Positions 31,951 through 43,725 of a DNA stretch of 64,000 bases are shown in pieces; positions within the stretch are counted from its first letter, which is position 1, and each line of letters opens with the position of its first letter. A program made the translations under genes and the position numbers. Source of the DNA: Amphiura filiformis. Taxonomy: Eukaryota; Echinodermata; Ophiuroidea; Amphilepidida; Amphiuridae. Where the stretch lies: assembly GCF_039555335.1 (NCBI RefSeq), contig NC_092646.1, forward strand, positions 31,015,680 through 31,079,679, given 5' to 3'. The notes under the pieces are model-generated. The model was given only the letters and a program-made list of their open reading frames with translations. It had not been told where the DNA came from and did not search any database.

Positions 31951-34185
31951 TTTTTTTTTCCGCACGCGAAGTCGGTTCAACATTTGGGCAAATATTGCAT
32001 CATCCCGCTGTCGCATTATTTCAGTTAGTTCAACTTTCTCAAACAGTGAATTCCATAAGTCTTTCAAGGGTTCTTCGTGTGGGAAACACAAAGGTGTGGG
32101 TGGACTTATCGGTGGTAATTGAAAGAAATCTCCTACTGCCAGGATAGAGACATTGCCAAAGTAGGAAGTGTATGATGTTCCTTTGATTTGTTGTAATCGT
32201 CCGTGAATGTACGATAGCTGAGTAGCACTAACCATAGATATTTCATCTATAATTACAAGCTGTACGTGTTGATACTTTGTGCGGAGCGTGCTGAGACTTT
32301 GTTCTCCAAGAGGTTTGTAATCTTTGGCCATTCTAATACCTGTTTTTAAGGCTGTGCAGATGGTTTGACCAGAAATGTTATATGCAGCTGTTCCAAGATG
32401 TGACATTAATAGCACAGTTACATCATCAGCGCACTCGGTCATTGTTGCAAATTTCTTTTGAGCATAGTAACTGATGCATCTGATCACATGCGATTTTCCA
32501 GTTCCTGCACCTCCAGTGAGGAAGATATGAAATGGGTCTATTCTGTGATTTCTGGCTTTTTCATCGCACCATTTAGCAACATGATTAAATAACTGTCGTT
32601 GTTTATCATTAAGCTGACGCATCATAGTCTCTGCCTGTTCTTCAGTTATATCTGGATTACGGGTTTCAATAGCACACCTTGGTAAACCTGCATCACGTTG
32701 GCCAGGTCTATTTCCTGGTTGAAGTTCAGGAACTTCAATTTCAGCTAAGTCATCATCTGAGTCTTCGATTCTGACATCTTTTAATCTATCATCAATACGT
32801 TGCTGCTCAGATTGTGGAGCAATTCCTGCCCAAGCATCTTCCATATTTTCTACTTCTTGAAGTACTTCCCACGCTTCATCTAGTTCATCTGTTTTCGGTT
32901 CGAATTCTGACATGTTTTGTTCAACCACGTCTTTAACTCGTAGTCTGTCATTGTTGATAGTTGTGTATCCAGTCATATGATAACTTTCGTAGGTGGGAAA
33001 ACTATCTGGCTTGATATTTGGACTCCTATGAGGAAGGTACAAACGTAGCATATTCATATGATACCTCTCACTGTCTTTCTTTTTTGATACCCTTGGGTAA
33101 CGAATGACAGCTGACTTTCCTTTACGTTCTTTCATCTTGATGCCATGGGTGTTCAACTGTATTAGTTTATCACGACGATCAGACGCTTCGTCATCATCGG
33201 TTTCATCATCTACGTTATCATCTGGGTCTCTATTGATATTGTCCGATTTGGCCGACACTTGATAGTGAGTTGAGTAAAACGTGGCCATGCACATGTTGTT
33301 GTACTTTGGCGTACTTGGTCTATCAAGATATTTTTCAATTTGAGTAGTCTGCCATACTTGCTCAGAATTACCTGCATTTGCTTGTAGTTGTGTCAGAGGT
33401 AGAGATATCCGTTGTCCGTCTAACGCAGTTTGCAGAAACATTACTTTTCGTGTGCTATTTCGCAAAGGCATACTACAGATAAGGTAGACTGCTCCCATGA
33501 CACTAACTTCTCTGTTTTGGAGGTAGATACTTCCAAGCTTTCGTAATTGCTGTATGGCATCATTGTTTCCTTGTGCTGCTTCTTTCTGAGCATTTCTGAG
33601 CAAGTCACCCATTTCTCTTTCTGATTTAGTAATGTAAGAAACAATATACATAACGCATGCATATGGATCGAGTACATATTGAATATCCATGTTGCCATTC
33701 CAGCAGCGAATCAGGTCTGGATTGTAATTGTTGATCCATTGGTCTTCAAGACGCCTTCTTAGGTACATGGTTTGCCGCTTTGAAAGCGTCTCTAGTGCCT
33801 GTTCAAATTCGTCTTGTCCAATTCCAGCTAAACAAAGAACGTCATAAAAATCTGCAAAGTCATGATCAGGATTCTGCAAAAGTTCCCAAATGTTGTTCAG
33901 CATATTTTTTGCTTTCGTTTCACGATCTAGGGTTTTCTGATGTTCTTCATCATTTTCATCTCTTTCTGCTGTTGGAGTACAAATGAATGTTCTGTCTGAT
34001 GGTGGTTTTGGAAAATTAAACCGGCATGTTTTCCCGGTTTTTCTGCACGATCTTGTGTGAGTTTTACTGTGAACTTGCACACTCGTAACAATTTCATGTA
34101 ATTCAGGATCAGTTTCTGGTGGAATTTCGCATGATATGTATCTATCAACGAATTCTAGGACCTCATTATCTGGATCTTCACCCAT
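31897..34185 (-). pseudogene. Helentron part 2: Rep Y2 region plus Pif1 helicase
   Basis: The ATG at 34185 is an internal methionine, not a start; the frame continues the Rep domain of part 1. Residues 178-187 read VMYIVSYITK, holding the two catalytic tyrosines (180, 184) and the following lysine. After an acidic linker comes the Pif1-type helicase, with Walker A GGAGTGKS (558-565), Walker B VIIDEIS (644-650) and GDFFQLPP (685-692). The last about 20 residues are out of frame after a one-base gain in the A-run; the real sequence continues in part 3. Opposite-strand frames here are shadows. Confidence 0.92.
31951..31959 (-). other. Frameshift site 2 in the Helentron
   Basis: A run of nine A (minus strand) separates the two helicase frames. 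Eight would keep the frame across R-K-K into the NEPLEEADKELL stretch. Such runs are common sites of both mutation and sequencing error. Confidence 0.8.
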
Positions 34186-34192
34186 TTGGGGG
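34185..34192 (-). other. Frameshift site 1 in the Helentron
   Basis: On the minus strand, CCCCC and AAA sit side by side just after the HUH motif. One extra A would read ENAPK followed directly by MGEDPDNEVLEFVD of part 2. The two frames overlap here by 31 bases. Confidence 0.8.
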
Positions 34193-36101
34193 CATTTTCA
34201 ACCCACGCAACCATGTGAATATGCGGCCAGCCACGTTGCTGGAATTCTGTCCTGTAGAAATAGTCTTTGACTTTGCCAATAGGATTAGCTGGTGACATAA
34301 TCACGTCATTGATAAATGTGTGTAGTCTTTCCTGAAACAGTTTGGCAGCTGCAACTGGATTGGACATGATGATATCGCAATGTTCATCCCATGACATATT
34401 CTTATGTTCCTCTGGTGTCATTGGTGGTTTTCCTAACATCTTAAGGATAGAATTATGTATTTCGATCCATCGTCTATCAGCAGCACTAAATGTCACAAAG
34501 AAAGTAGGTATTCCTAGTTGACGAATCATTGCAAAGATATCTTTCTTCGATTTTTCCCAGTATGCAGGGGTTCCTCTAAGTTGAGCCAGGAATCGGTAAC
34601 CTTCGTCTCTTTTAATAAGTTGCTTCACCTGTTCGTGGTCTCGTAACATAGATGCTGTGATTTTTCTTCCATCTGAAGTTTTTGTGCAACCTATTCTGGT
34701 AGCAATAGATACATTTGAATGAATTTGATGTACTTCTGTGCAGTAGAGAGCAAAAAATATATATTCCGGGTTCCTGGCAAATCTATTATCAGCTGAAAAG
34801 AGCCTGGCATTGAAATATCTAGAAGGCGACAGCTTTTGTTCTCGGCTCTCGTTATACGTATTAGAACCATCTGGAAATTCTACTGGGAAGCACTTCGGTT
34901 CCATTTCTAAAACGTGTTCTGGCTTATTGCCTTGTCCTGGAGCCACTGACAAAATAGTGCTATCACTCTTGTCTGCTGCGTATTGTGCAAAATCTACAGC
35001 ATGTAAGAATGAATACAGCGGTGCTGACGTGTTTGTAACATCATGTTCATTTTCATTGACTTCATTACTTGGAATGTTATCTCGATCAACAACATTGTCA
35101 TCTCTGGTCTGATCTTCATTATCAGAATGATCGTCTTCATTGCTATCATTGGAGTGTCGCAAACTTATATCATCTCCACACTCATCAGTGACATTATCTA
35201 CATTCATACTATTGTCATCAGCATGATTGACCGATTCATCATTGAGATCGTTGTCAAAGTCATGAACATAAGCAACATCATCATTATCTTGGATATGATT
35301 CACATTGGGGGAGGTATCACTGTCACCTTGTGTACATTCATCTCCTGAATCTGGTATGTCATCTTCATTATCATCGGAGTGGTCAGTGTGAATTAACTGG
35401 TCATCTAACATGTTATCAAATGCTTCAAAGTTAATGTCAATATCTTCGTATTCAGGGTTGTTTTGTTTCAACCAAACAAGTGCTGATCTTATTTTACTTG
35501 GATTGACATCTTGGCACATGTGATGTCCTTTATATTCCAGTTTTCTTTTCAGTTTTACTCTGATCAGACTATGGTCCGTTGGCAGTCTTGGTAGACTTTG
35601 GGCAACTGAGTTAACATCAGCTTTTACACACACTATCTGACCGTGAACTCCTTTTTGAGCGCCCTTAATTAGAGATATCATCTTCATGAAAGGTATTGCT
35701 GGAGCTATTAGGTGTCTTTCTAGCATATTCAAATGCGAAAGTTCCGGAGGTTGTTCCTGTACTTTCAACCCGTTAACTGTTGCTATTGTTGGCATACGTT
35801 TAGCTTTCATACTTCCATGACAGGTATTACATATCCATGTTTTGTGGTCATCCCTATCTTCCACTACATTTATATCGTCAATGGACATGCCAGGAGGGAG
35901 ACTTTTGAGTAGAATCCGTTGGTTGTAGTTTTCTTTTCTGAGTATTTTAACCTGGTGTCTGAAGTTAATTCTTTGACATATTTGACATACAAATATCAGC
36001 TGCATACCTTCTTTGCAAAATGATTTGAATCGTGAAACAACCGTGTCAATATCAGAAGGCTTTCTTGATCTACGTAATTGGTTTTCCTGGATTTTTGATA
36101 C

Positions 36102-36473
36102 CTTCTTTTGAGGGTCGTTATAAGCATCTTTAGAACTTTCGCGGGCTTGAGCACGTTTACGTCGTCCTTTCTCTGGATTTTGGTATGCTTCATGTGAATG
36201 TACACGTGCTTGTTGTTTCTTTCTTTCAGCTGTATCTGGATTTTGGTATGCTACATGTGAATGTACACGTGCTTGTTGTTTCTTTCTTTCAGCTATTTCT
36301 GGATTCTGATATGCTTCACGCGCTTGTTGTTTCTTTTGTTCAGCTATATCTGGAGTCTGATATGCTTCGCGTGCTTGTTGTTTCTTTATTTCAGCTATAT
36401 TTGGATTCTGATATGCTTCACGCGCTTGTTGTTTCTTTCGTTCTGCTAGGCCTATATCTATCGAAGCATAATC
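36102..36473 (-). repeat. In-frame tandem repeats inside the Helentron protein
   Basis: Seven or so units of 14-19 residues on the pattern AREAYQNPxIAExKKQQ repeat in frame. Two units are longer by VHSH. Repeat number is likely to vary between copies. Strongly charged repeats of this kind are common linkers in Helitron proteins. Confidence 0.85.
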
Positions 36474-37437
36474 TTCTCTTGCACGTTTACGCTTTCTGGC
36501 AAGAAGGTCACTTTTCTTTTCTTCGGAAAGCCCTTGGTACCAAGTTTGCCATCTCGAGAGTCTGGCACATGGCTCACTTATTTCATTTAGAGAGCTTGTG
36601 TTTTCTGTTTCCTGTTCTTGAACTTGAGTATGATCTGATGAGTCATTTGTCCGTGTTGGAAAGAAGGAACACGCTGGGTTACTTTCTGTATGCATATCCT
36701 CATTAGTAACAATGGGTATAATGTAAAACATTCTTTCAGCCAAGTGCAGTGTGCTAGCCAAACAACTCAAATATGTATGCAAATGTTGAACGTCTTTAAA
36801 GAACAATGCAACAGCAGTGCCGTCAGCAGTAGGAAACCCAGACTCATTTCTAGAATGAGAATCAAAAAATATAAAACCGCCAGTCTCTGGATTCTTGTAA
36901 ATGGCCATCATGTAACAATCAACATTGAAAATTACCTTATTTGTAATATTAAAAGATGTTTCCAATTCAACAGTGAGTGGGTCAAGTTCAATGTTTGGGT
37001 TGTCATCAAGCCTTCCGTACCTTACATTTTCGTACCGAACTGTGTAAGTGTTATTATCAAGGGCAAAATTAGTTGGCAATTGATCATTCGTCAAAATTCC
37101 ATCAACAGCAAGCTCACTACATGCTTCTAGTTTGGCAGCGGTAGTCTTATATAAGGTATTTCCATGTATCAACATTTCGTCTATATGAGATGAATTCAAT
37201 GAATTATACACCCTATCAATTTTGCATAGCATGGCTAACGTGTTACAACTACACTGCCTCCCTCTTGATAACTCGGAAAACCGCATATCACCTTGGTGGA
37301 AGTTTCCAATGACCTTATCTGTTAATCCTGCTTCATGCTTTACTAAACTTGTAGGCCTAACAAGATTTTTCTTTGTATGCTGTTCCGACTTTACACGGGA
37401 CTTTCTCGATCTGCGTGGCATATTTGTTTGTTGATAG

Positions 37438-37706
37438 TGTGTATAAAGTAGGCCTATAAGTATATATCAAGTTAATGGTATTTTCAAAAGGTAACCAAAA
37501 TTCGTACAGTAGGTCTAGGCCTACCGGGCAGTAGGGTGAATATAATATTAAGCACTGATTATAAATTATATAATGAATATGAATAATAACAAAGTTTACT
37601 GAATAACTTACTGCAGTTTTCTTTTAATCAAATGTATCTCAGTTCTTATAATATGTAAAAGTATATAAGTATGTATAAAGTATAAGTATATATCAAGTTC
37701 TTGCAC
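37438..37706. repeat. Direct repeat upstream of the Helentron
   Basis: GTATAAAGTA and AAGTATATATCAAGTT occur at about 37440-37472 and again at 37672-37699, the first with GGCC inserted in the middle. They may belong to the 5' non-coding part of the element. Confidence 0.5.
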
Positions 37707-38867
37707 TCAAGTTGGTTATCGTCCTGGCTACGTTTATGTGGCCCCACAGCCTGGGGTAGGCACCTGAAGCTAGGCAACTTCGGTCTCAAACGGAAAGAAA
37801 GAAGGCAGAGAAAAGAGATGATAAGAATAAAAGAATGAGATGAGTAATGAATGATTGAATGAATGATCGGGTAAATGAATGAATCAATGAATGAAGGAAG
37901 GAAACAAGCAAGAAATTACTAGAAATAAGAAAACAAACAAGTAATTTTCTTATTTCACGTTCACGTTATACGAGGTTTTTATACGATCGAGCAATCACAA
38001 ACGTGTCTTATTCAGAGCAACTCCACTAGACACACTGACAAAATATTTTTTCCCAGCCCTGCATCCCCTATCTTTGGCTGCATGTACCAACCTGTTTTCT
38101 CTCACCCAAACCACGCCCACATCACTGTACCCACAAAGACATTGTATTGTGTACCACGCGCACACCCCCTTTGTGTTTCGCCGAGTGTACTATGCGTAGT
38201 GTCGATAAACATACTACACTGCATTGTCCACTACAAGTACAAGTGTACAAAATACATCCAACACACCAGATGACGTAAAATTGGTAAAAGAATGTATCTA
38301 TTAATTGAGCACAAGAAAAAACTTGAGGAGAATCATAGCCGCTACTGCTAGAAATGATGAAGTAAATAATACACGTAAATAAGTAAATGATAACTAAACA
38401 AAGAAATAATTAAATGAATATAAGGTCAGGTAAATAAAATCGAATTCTGGGATAGTAGGCTTTCCTTTTTATTAAATAAGTTTCATCCCGAGGTTTAAAC
38501 CATATTCTACATATATTATGTAAGTTCAGGGGCGTGGGGGAGGGGGCTTTGGGGAAAAGGCCGTGTGCATTTAATGCGTTCTGCATATTTTATTTATCAT
38601 CAATTGATTCATGTTTATGTCTAATTTCACACTTTAGACATTGCAATGTTTTATCAACAAAATTGAGGCAAATAAATTTTTAATGTGATGACTGTTAGAT
38701 TTATTAAGTCAAACAGATCACAGATTATATAGGCCTATCCGGGGGCTTATCTCTTTGGTAAATGAATTAAAATAAATGATGATGAAGGTGAATGATCATT
38801 GTATTTGTAATCATGAGGATTTTAGCCTACATGGTTATGATGAGAGGCGGAGAACGAGATGCGAGAC
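37707..38867. other. No gene seen
   Basis: The stretch includes GAATGAATGA-type short repeats at about 37845-37900 and A-rich sequence. No open frame with family resemblance and no inverted ends were found. Confidence 0.5.

Positions 38868-38948
<81 letters not shown>
38868..38948. repeat. (GAT)27 microsatellite
   Basis: An uninterrupted run of 27 GAT units. The methionine-rich open frame through it is an artefact. Shorter GAT-rich patches follow near 39325-39350. Confidence 0.98.
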
Positions 38949-39441
38949 CACGAAGAATATAATACAATTATTTAAGTTCTTCCGCTTGTTTTTAATATTT
39001 TTTTAAATTTAGCCTAGCCTGTATAGTTATGAGAGGGGAGGAGGGGACAAGTGTCGGCGTGAATGAAATGTGCATAAATAATAAGGGTCCATTAGGTTTA
39101 TGTGGGTGTGCCAATAACAAACATTAAATAATAAATGAGCTACATGAATGTTGAAGCTGTTTACCCTCAGGGAAAACATTTAATTGTACTACATCACACA
39201 TAAGGCGATGTACAATTATTATGAGCCCTATTATGAGCCCCGGGGAGGGTTAAATAGGCCTACGGGAGGTGGGGTGGGGAAAAACATTTTGGCAGGCCGG
39301 AGGGGGTGAAGGGAAGATGGGGTGATGATGATAATGATGGCGATGATGATGAGAAATGACGTACAAAAAGAGAGGGGATTATGACGATGACGCCAATGAT
39401 TTCTTCCGCTTGTTTTTGATATTAAGCCAGCCTATAGGCCT

Positions 39442-39757
39442 ATACGCCGTAGAAGTGACGTAGTTAATCGGATTAACTACCATAGCAATAGATGAATACA
39501 ATTTTGGCTCTATCGCCCCGCACTACAACGTTCATGCGGTACCGATGCATTGAACCATAGATGTCAAAGAAATGCTAATCACTTGCACCTGTAAGATTAG
39601 TCTCTTTGAAAAGAGCGGCATTGTATTCAATCTATTATTATGATTGAAGACAGGTGATTAGAGCAACATGCTGCAGTGCAGCGCGGTATATTGAAAAATT
39701 GTATTCATCTATTGCTATGGTAGTTAATCCGATTATGACGTCACTTCTACGGCGTAT
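39442..39757. mobile_element. MITE with about 63-bp inverted ends
   Basis: ATACGCCGTAGAAGTGACGT and the following TAATCGGATTAACTACC through GATGAATACAATTTT are matched by their complement at the right end with only a few differences. The interior holds a further inverted pair around CTAATCAC / GTGATTAG. Non-coding, 316 bp. Confidence 0.75.
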
Positions 39758-39957
39758 GGTTACGATAGGAGGGGAGGGGGAGCTAATGATTTAACTAATT
39801 CATTTAAATACTTGTTATTTTCTTTCTTCCCGATTTAACCACTTAGGCCTATGTTATTTTCATATTTTAATTTTAACTTGTTTATTTATTTTCGAACTAT
39901 GCGGCATAGCGCATGCGGCGTCTTGCTGCATGCTGTAGGCCTAACCTGTACAGTGTG

Positions 39958-40170
39958 CAGGACGGTGCATTGTCAAATGAAATCGGCTTACAATAGTAGG
40001 CCTATGGGTGCAGGACGGTGCATTGTCAAATGAAATCGGCTTACAAGAGTAGGCCTATGGGTGCAGGACGGTGCATTGTCAAATGAAATCGGCTTACAAG
40101 AGTAGGCCTATGGGTGCAGGACGGTGCATTGTCAAAGGAAATCGGCTTACAAGAGTAGGCTATGGGTGCA
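39958..40170 (+). repeat. 53-bp tandem array, five units
   Basis: CAGGACGGTGCATTGTCAAA recurs at 39958, 40011, 40064, 40117 and 40169, a 53-base period (52 for the last). Each unit also contains ATCGGCTTACAA and TAGGCCTATGGG. The open frame on the minus strand is repeat-derived. Confidence 0.95.
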
Positions 40171-40604
40171 GGACGGTGCATTTTGAAATGAAATATCACT
40201 TTGAAATTTAAGAAATCACACAATTTGTGAAATAATACCAGTACAAGTTTGCAAAATATGCCTAAGCTACGGTATATAACATGATCATAATTTGATTGTA
40301 ATGTTGAGTGTGGTCAGCGCTGGCATATCATGCCAGGTAGGCCTACGTAGGCCTGTTAAAATTAATATGATTTCGGCTTACAAGAGTAGGCTATGGGTGC
40401 AGGACGGTGCATTTTGAAATGAAATATCACTTTGAAATTTAAGAAATCACACAATTTGTGAAATAATACCAGTACAAGTTTGCAAAATATGCCTAAGCTA
40501 CGGTATATAACATGATCATAATTTGATTGTAATGTTGAGTGTGGTCAGCGCTGGCATATCATGCCAGGTAGGCCTACGTAGGCCTGTTAAAATTAATATG
40601 ATTT
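40142..40604 (+). repeat. Perfect 231-bp tandem duplication
   Basis: 40142-40372 and 40373-40603 appear identical by direct reading, beginning TCGGCTTACAAGAGTAGGCT and ending AATTAATATGATT. The duplication starts within the last 53-bp unit, so it arose after the array. A third, partial trace (GCCAGGTACGTATTAAAATT) follows near 40613. Confidence 0.92.
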
Positions 40605-40919
40605 ATTTACATGCCAGGTACGTATTAAAATTAATATGATCTATTTACATGACTGTACATGACTACGCGTACATGCATTGGCCTTGGTGCCTAGCTCTAC
40701 TGTACTGTACTGGCTAGCGTGTATGCATGTAGTAAATTCTGATGATTCGGCAAACACAAAGACATGCAATAAACCAATCAAGGACACACAGTAAAATATG
40801 ACCGTTACAACATATTGCAACACAGATTCAAGATCTGTGGTTACAACATGATTATAAGCAGCCACGCTTATTTGCATAATTTGATTGACGTCGGGAAAGT
40901 TAGAACTGTGTTACGTCTC
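40605..40919. other. No gene seen
   Basis: Short unique-looking sequence with GTACATGACTA-type repeats; nothing supported. Confidence 0.5.
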
Positions 40920-41793
40920 AAACAACCGTCTTCCATAGGCTGAGTTACAGCTACTTTTCCGTAATTTTAAACATTTTTTTGCAAAGTTGACGTTTTGACC
41001 TCCTTAATGACCTTTGACCCCAATATAAAAAAAACCTTATATACACCTAGAAAATGCATTGTTACAGTTTAAATTAAAAATATCTACTATGCTTAGTTAT
41101 GGAGATAAAAATTCTTGATGTTATTTAGCTTAAAACCGGAAATGACGTCTAAATGACCGTTAACCAAAAAAATAAAAATACTGTGCATACACCGGGTAAC
41201 ACTAATGCATATATGAAGTTTATGTCACTCTGATCTGGTTACGTTTTGATATAAAAAAAAATGAACATATTTGATGATTTTTGGTTTTTGACCGGAAGCG
41301 ACCCCTTAATGACCTTTGACCCCGAAACTGTAGACACCCCAAAGACCCTGGTTAGTAGCAATAAATGTGTGCTAATGACAACACTCTGCTATGTAATTTG
41401 TAAAGACAGTGATTTTTTGAATATTTTTAGCATTCTGACCGGAAATGACCCCCTTAATGACCTTTGACCCCTTATCTGTGAACACCCTATAGACACCAAC
41501 CAAAGTCAAGTCACATGACCTAAGCATGTCACCATCACATATAATTTGTGGAAGAAGAAGCATTTTGAAGATATTTGGTTTTATACCGGAAATGACCCCT
41601 TAATGACCTTTGACCACAAATCTGTGAACACCCTATAGACACTGGATATAGACGATGCATATGTGCAAGTGACGTCATTGTAGGATGTAACATGTAAGGG
41701 AAGAAGCATTTTGAAATTTGTTGCCAGAAGAAGAAGAAAGAAAGAAAGATCCGGTAGCATTTCAAGACCTAGCCGGTGTCCCGGCTAGGTAAA
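40920..41793 (+). repeat. TGACCTTTGACC repeat family, copy B
   Basis: Copy B runs collinear with copy A from CCGTCTTCCATA to the terminal hairpin. Units near 41136, 41290, 41438 and 41586 repeat at about 148-154 bases, each with ACCGGAA and TGACCTTTGACC. It carries one more unit than copy A before the end. Open frames are repeat-derived and end in frame breaks. Confidence 0.75.
41767..41790. other. Terminal hairpin of copy B
   Basis: Identical in stem (ACCTAGCCGG/CCGGCTAGGT) and loop (TGTC) to the hairpin ending copy A. Confidence 0.75.
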
Positions 41794-42148
41794 ACCAATA
41801 ATTGATATACAATGAAATGTGGGAGCAAATGTTTTTGATAGAAAACAAAACCATATGACAAAACAAGCATGTGAAGGACAACCCTGAACATGTTGACTGA
41901 ATGGGCATGTGGTGTCTTAATCCAAAGATCCTAAAACATTTAGGATCTTTGCTAATATTTAATAATCCCCTGTCTGGACAGAGAAGGTCACTAGCACCCT
42001 GACATAAACAATGATAAAATGTTACATTTATAAAATGTGCATATGCCAGGGCCAGAATTTCAAAACATTTGTCCCTTGTCATTTTATCAAAATATACATG
42101 AACACAAATCTACATTTTGTAAGAACTTTATAAGTTACAAAGAAAACT
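41794..42148. other. No gene seen
   Basis: A short inverted pair, GATCCTAAAACATTTAGGATC (within 41926-41948), is the only structure noted. Confidence 0.45.
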
Positions 42149-42189
42149 TTAAACAGGAAGTCGGCCTGTTGGCCAGTTCTCCACAGAAG

Positions 42190-42450
42190 GGGTGTCTACA
42201 AAACTAAGACCTAAGACCTAAGACCCAAAAACTAAGACCTACAAATTAACTAAGACCTACAAAACTAAGACCTACAAAACTAAGACCTACAAAACTAAGA
42301 CCTACAAAACTAAGACCTACAAAACTAAGACCTATAAAACTAAGACCTATAAAACTAAGACCTACAAAACTAAGACCCTATCTACAAAACTAAGACCTAC
42401 AAAACTAAGACCCTGTCTACAAAACTAAGACCTACAAAACTAAGACCTGT
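42190..42450 (+). repeat. Left arm, 15-bp tandem array
   Basis: About 14 units of ACCTACAAAACTAAG occur, with variants such as CCCTGTCTACAAAACTAAG that recreate the element's own terminus inside the array. Confidence 0.95.
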
Positions 42451-42456
42451 GACCAT

Positions 42457-43725
42457 TAGGCCGTGTAAAATTAATATTTTGGTTCTCGTCCCTCCCTCCT
42501 CAATTTCTGGGATTTGTCAGATTTTTTTTTTTTTTTTTAGATTTTTCAATTTTTTAGACTTTGGAATGATTTATGAAATCTTCATACATATAAATAAGTT
42601 TACAGGGTGATTTAAAATGAACTGTACCCAACTTCAAAAATTAAAATTAAATACTTGCCGACATTAAAATAATGTGTGTTTGTAAGCTGTAATATCATAG
42701 TATGTTTCCTATTATTGGTGAAATAATCATGTCTTTACCTCTAATGGTTTTGAAGAAAGGTACATTCTTAGAAAACACACTGAAAACGATGTTGCACACG
42801 GATGAGTATTTTATTCAAACTATCTGTTCTACAGCATTTTGCTCACTCAGCTGCCCTCAGACACTTTCAGTTCAACATAAATTGCGCATGTTTATTTAAA
42901 AATATTTAAAAAAAGATGAATTGATAAATAAATACAATTAGAATTAAATACTTACCGACATCTAAATAATTTTATATTACAAACTGTAATAAGGTAGTAG
43001 GCTATGTTTCCTATTAATTGGTGAAAAATATCAGGTCTCAATTTCGAGTATATGGATATTGCACCAGCACCATTTCTATTTGAATTCAAATTTCCCTCTA
43101 CAATTTCAAGTCAACGGGTCCTTCGCTTCGTTCTAACATGTAATCTTTGCAAACCTGACATTGTAATTGAATATTATTGATTTAATAATGCAAAATAATT
43201 TTTTTAATTTGTCTTGGTTTTGCTGGTAGATGCATTTTGTTACTGCGGTAGAGAACACTGATAAACTTAGTTCCGTGTGTTGGTCTAAAATGGGATGATA
43301 ACTTGAAAATGCGATATCTTCTGACTAAAACCACTTATTATCCAAATTCAAAATTTCTACTACAGAACACTTATCACTGCTTTCTATGATAGTATTTTTG
43401 ATATGTATAATATCCGCAAATATATAACAAAAATTGGGTAAAGTTGGGTACAGTTCATTTTAAATCACCCTGTATTAGAGAACAAGCATCACTTCCAAGT
43501 CTTTTTGTGGTACTCTAGGGGGTTTATCCCTCAGAATCTCACATTTGAAAAAAAAAAAAAAAAAAAGGGCCTCATCGTTTCCACTAGCACTGTTGGAGAA
43601 GACAGAAAACTACTGACAATGCTAATTTAAAATTGAAAAAAAAAAAAAAATAAAACACCTCCCTCCCTCATCAATTCATGAAAATCCTTCGGACGAGAAC
43701 CAAAACATTAATTTTATACGGCCTT
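42457..43725. mobile_element. Nested MITE (AGGCCGT ends)
   Basis: AGGCCGTGTAAAATTAAT and TTTTGGTTCTCGTCC on the left are matched by their complement at 43691-43724 with about three differences in 35. Long T and A runs lie just inside each end. It sits in the interior of the Foldback-like element and is split by the mariner-type MITE. Confidence 0.75.
42603..43472. mobile_element. Innermost mariner-type MITE, TA duplication
   Basis: CAGGGTGATTTAAAATGAAC followed by TGTACCCAACTT is perfectly inverted at the two ends (32 bases), each flanked by TA (42601-42602, 43473-43474). Within it, about 85 bases at 42641-42724 are repeated imperfectly at 42938-43025. Tc1/mariner-type insertion is inferred from the TA and end structure. 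Confidence 0.8.

Larger units (their letters stand above)
30528..37421 (-). mobile_element. Helentron (Helitron-type rolling-circle transposon), nearly intact
   Basis: Three overlapping minus-strand open frames of 1088, 762 and about 470 codons form one interrupted Rep-helicase-endonuclease protein of about 2,300 residues. The HUH motif and paired tyrosines identify the rolling-circle Rep of Helitrons, the Pif1 helicase follows, and the C-terminal endonuclease marks the Helentron branch. Each junction needs only one base to restore the frame and lies in a homopolymer, so the copy is either recently dead or a victim of sequencing errors. Element termini were not determined, so the coordinates are those of the coding region. 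Confidence 0.93.
34155..37421 (-). pseudogene. Helentron part 1: protease-like, DUF6570-like, Rep N-terminus
   Basis: The ATG at 37421 begins a basic segment, MPRRSRKSR. Residues 40-240 resemble the herpesvirus-tegument type cysteine-protease (peptidase C76) or OTU-like fold: FHQGDMRF, GRQCSCN (nucleophile candidate C57) and FFDSHSR (D187, H189), followed by GTAVALFF. Residues 317-440 are tandem repeats, 479-534 a C-x2-C...C-x2-C zinc ribbon, 555-660 a DUF6570-like block (LNMLERHLIAPAIPFMK), and 671-795 very acidic. From 862 the Helitron-like Rep domain ends in GWPHIHMV with the HUH pair H1067 and H1069. The frame is lost at residue about 1080. The protease assignment is by motif only. Confidence 0.9.

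Noticed and set aside
35043-35348. Plus-strand open frame rich in isoleucine and serine
   Set aside because: It is the complement of the acidic Asp/Asn-rich linker of the Helentron protein.
36185-36706. 173-codon plus-strand frame with repeated hydrophobic segments resembling a membrane protein
   Set aside because: It is opposite the AREAYQNP repeats of the Helentron; the repeat structure and apparent hydrophobicity are mirror effects.
38776-39006. Poly-methionine open frame
   Set aside because: It is the translation of the (GAT)27 microsatellite.
42190-42450. CRISPR-like array
   Set aside because: The 15-bp units abut with no spacers, and the array is mirrored at 45262-45539 as the arm of a transposable element.
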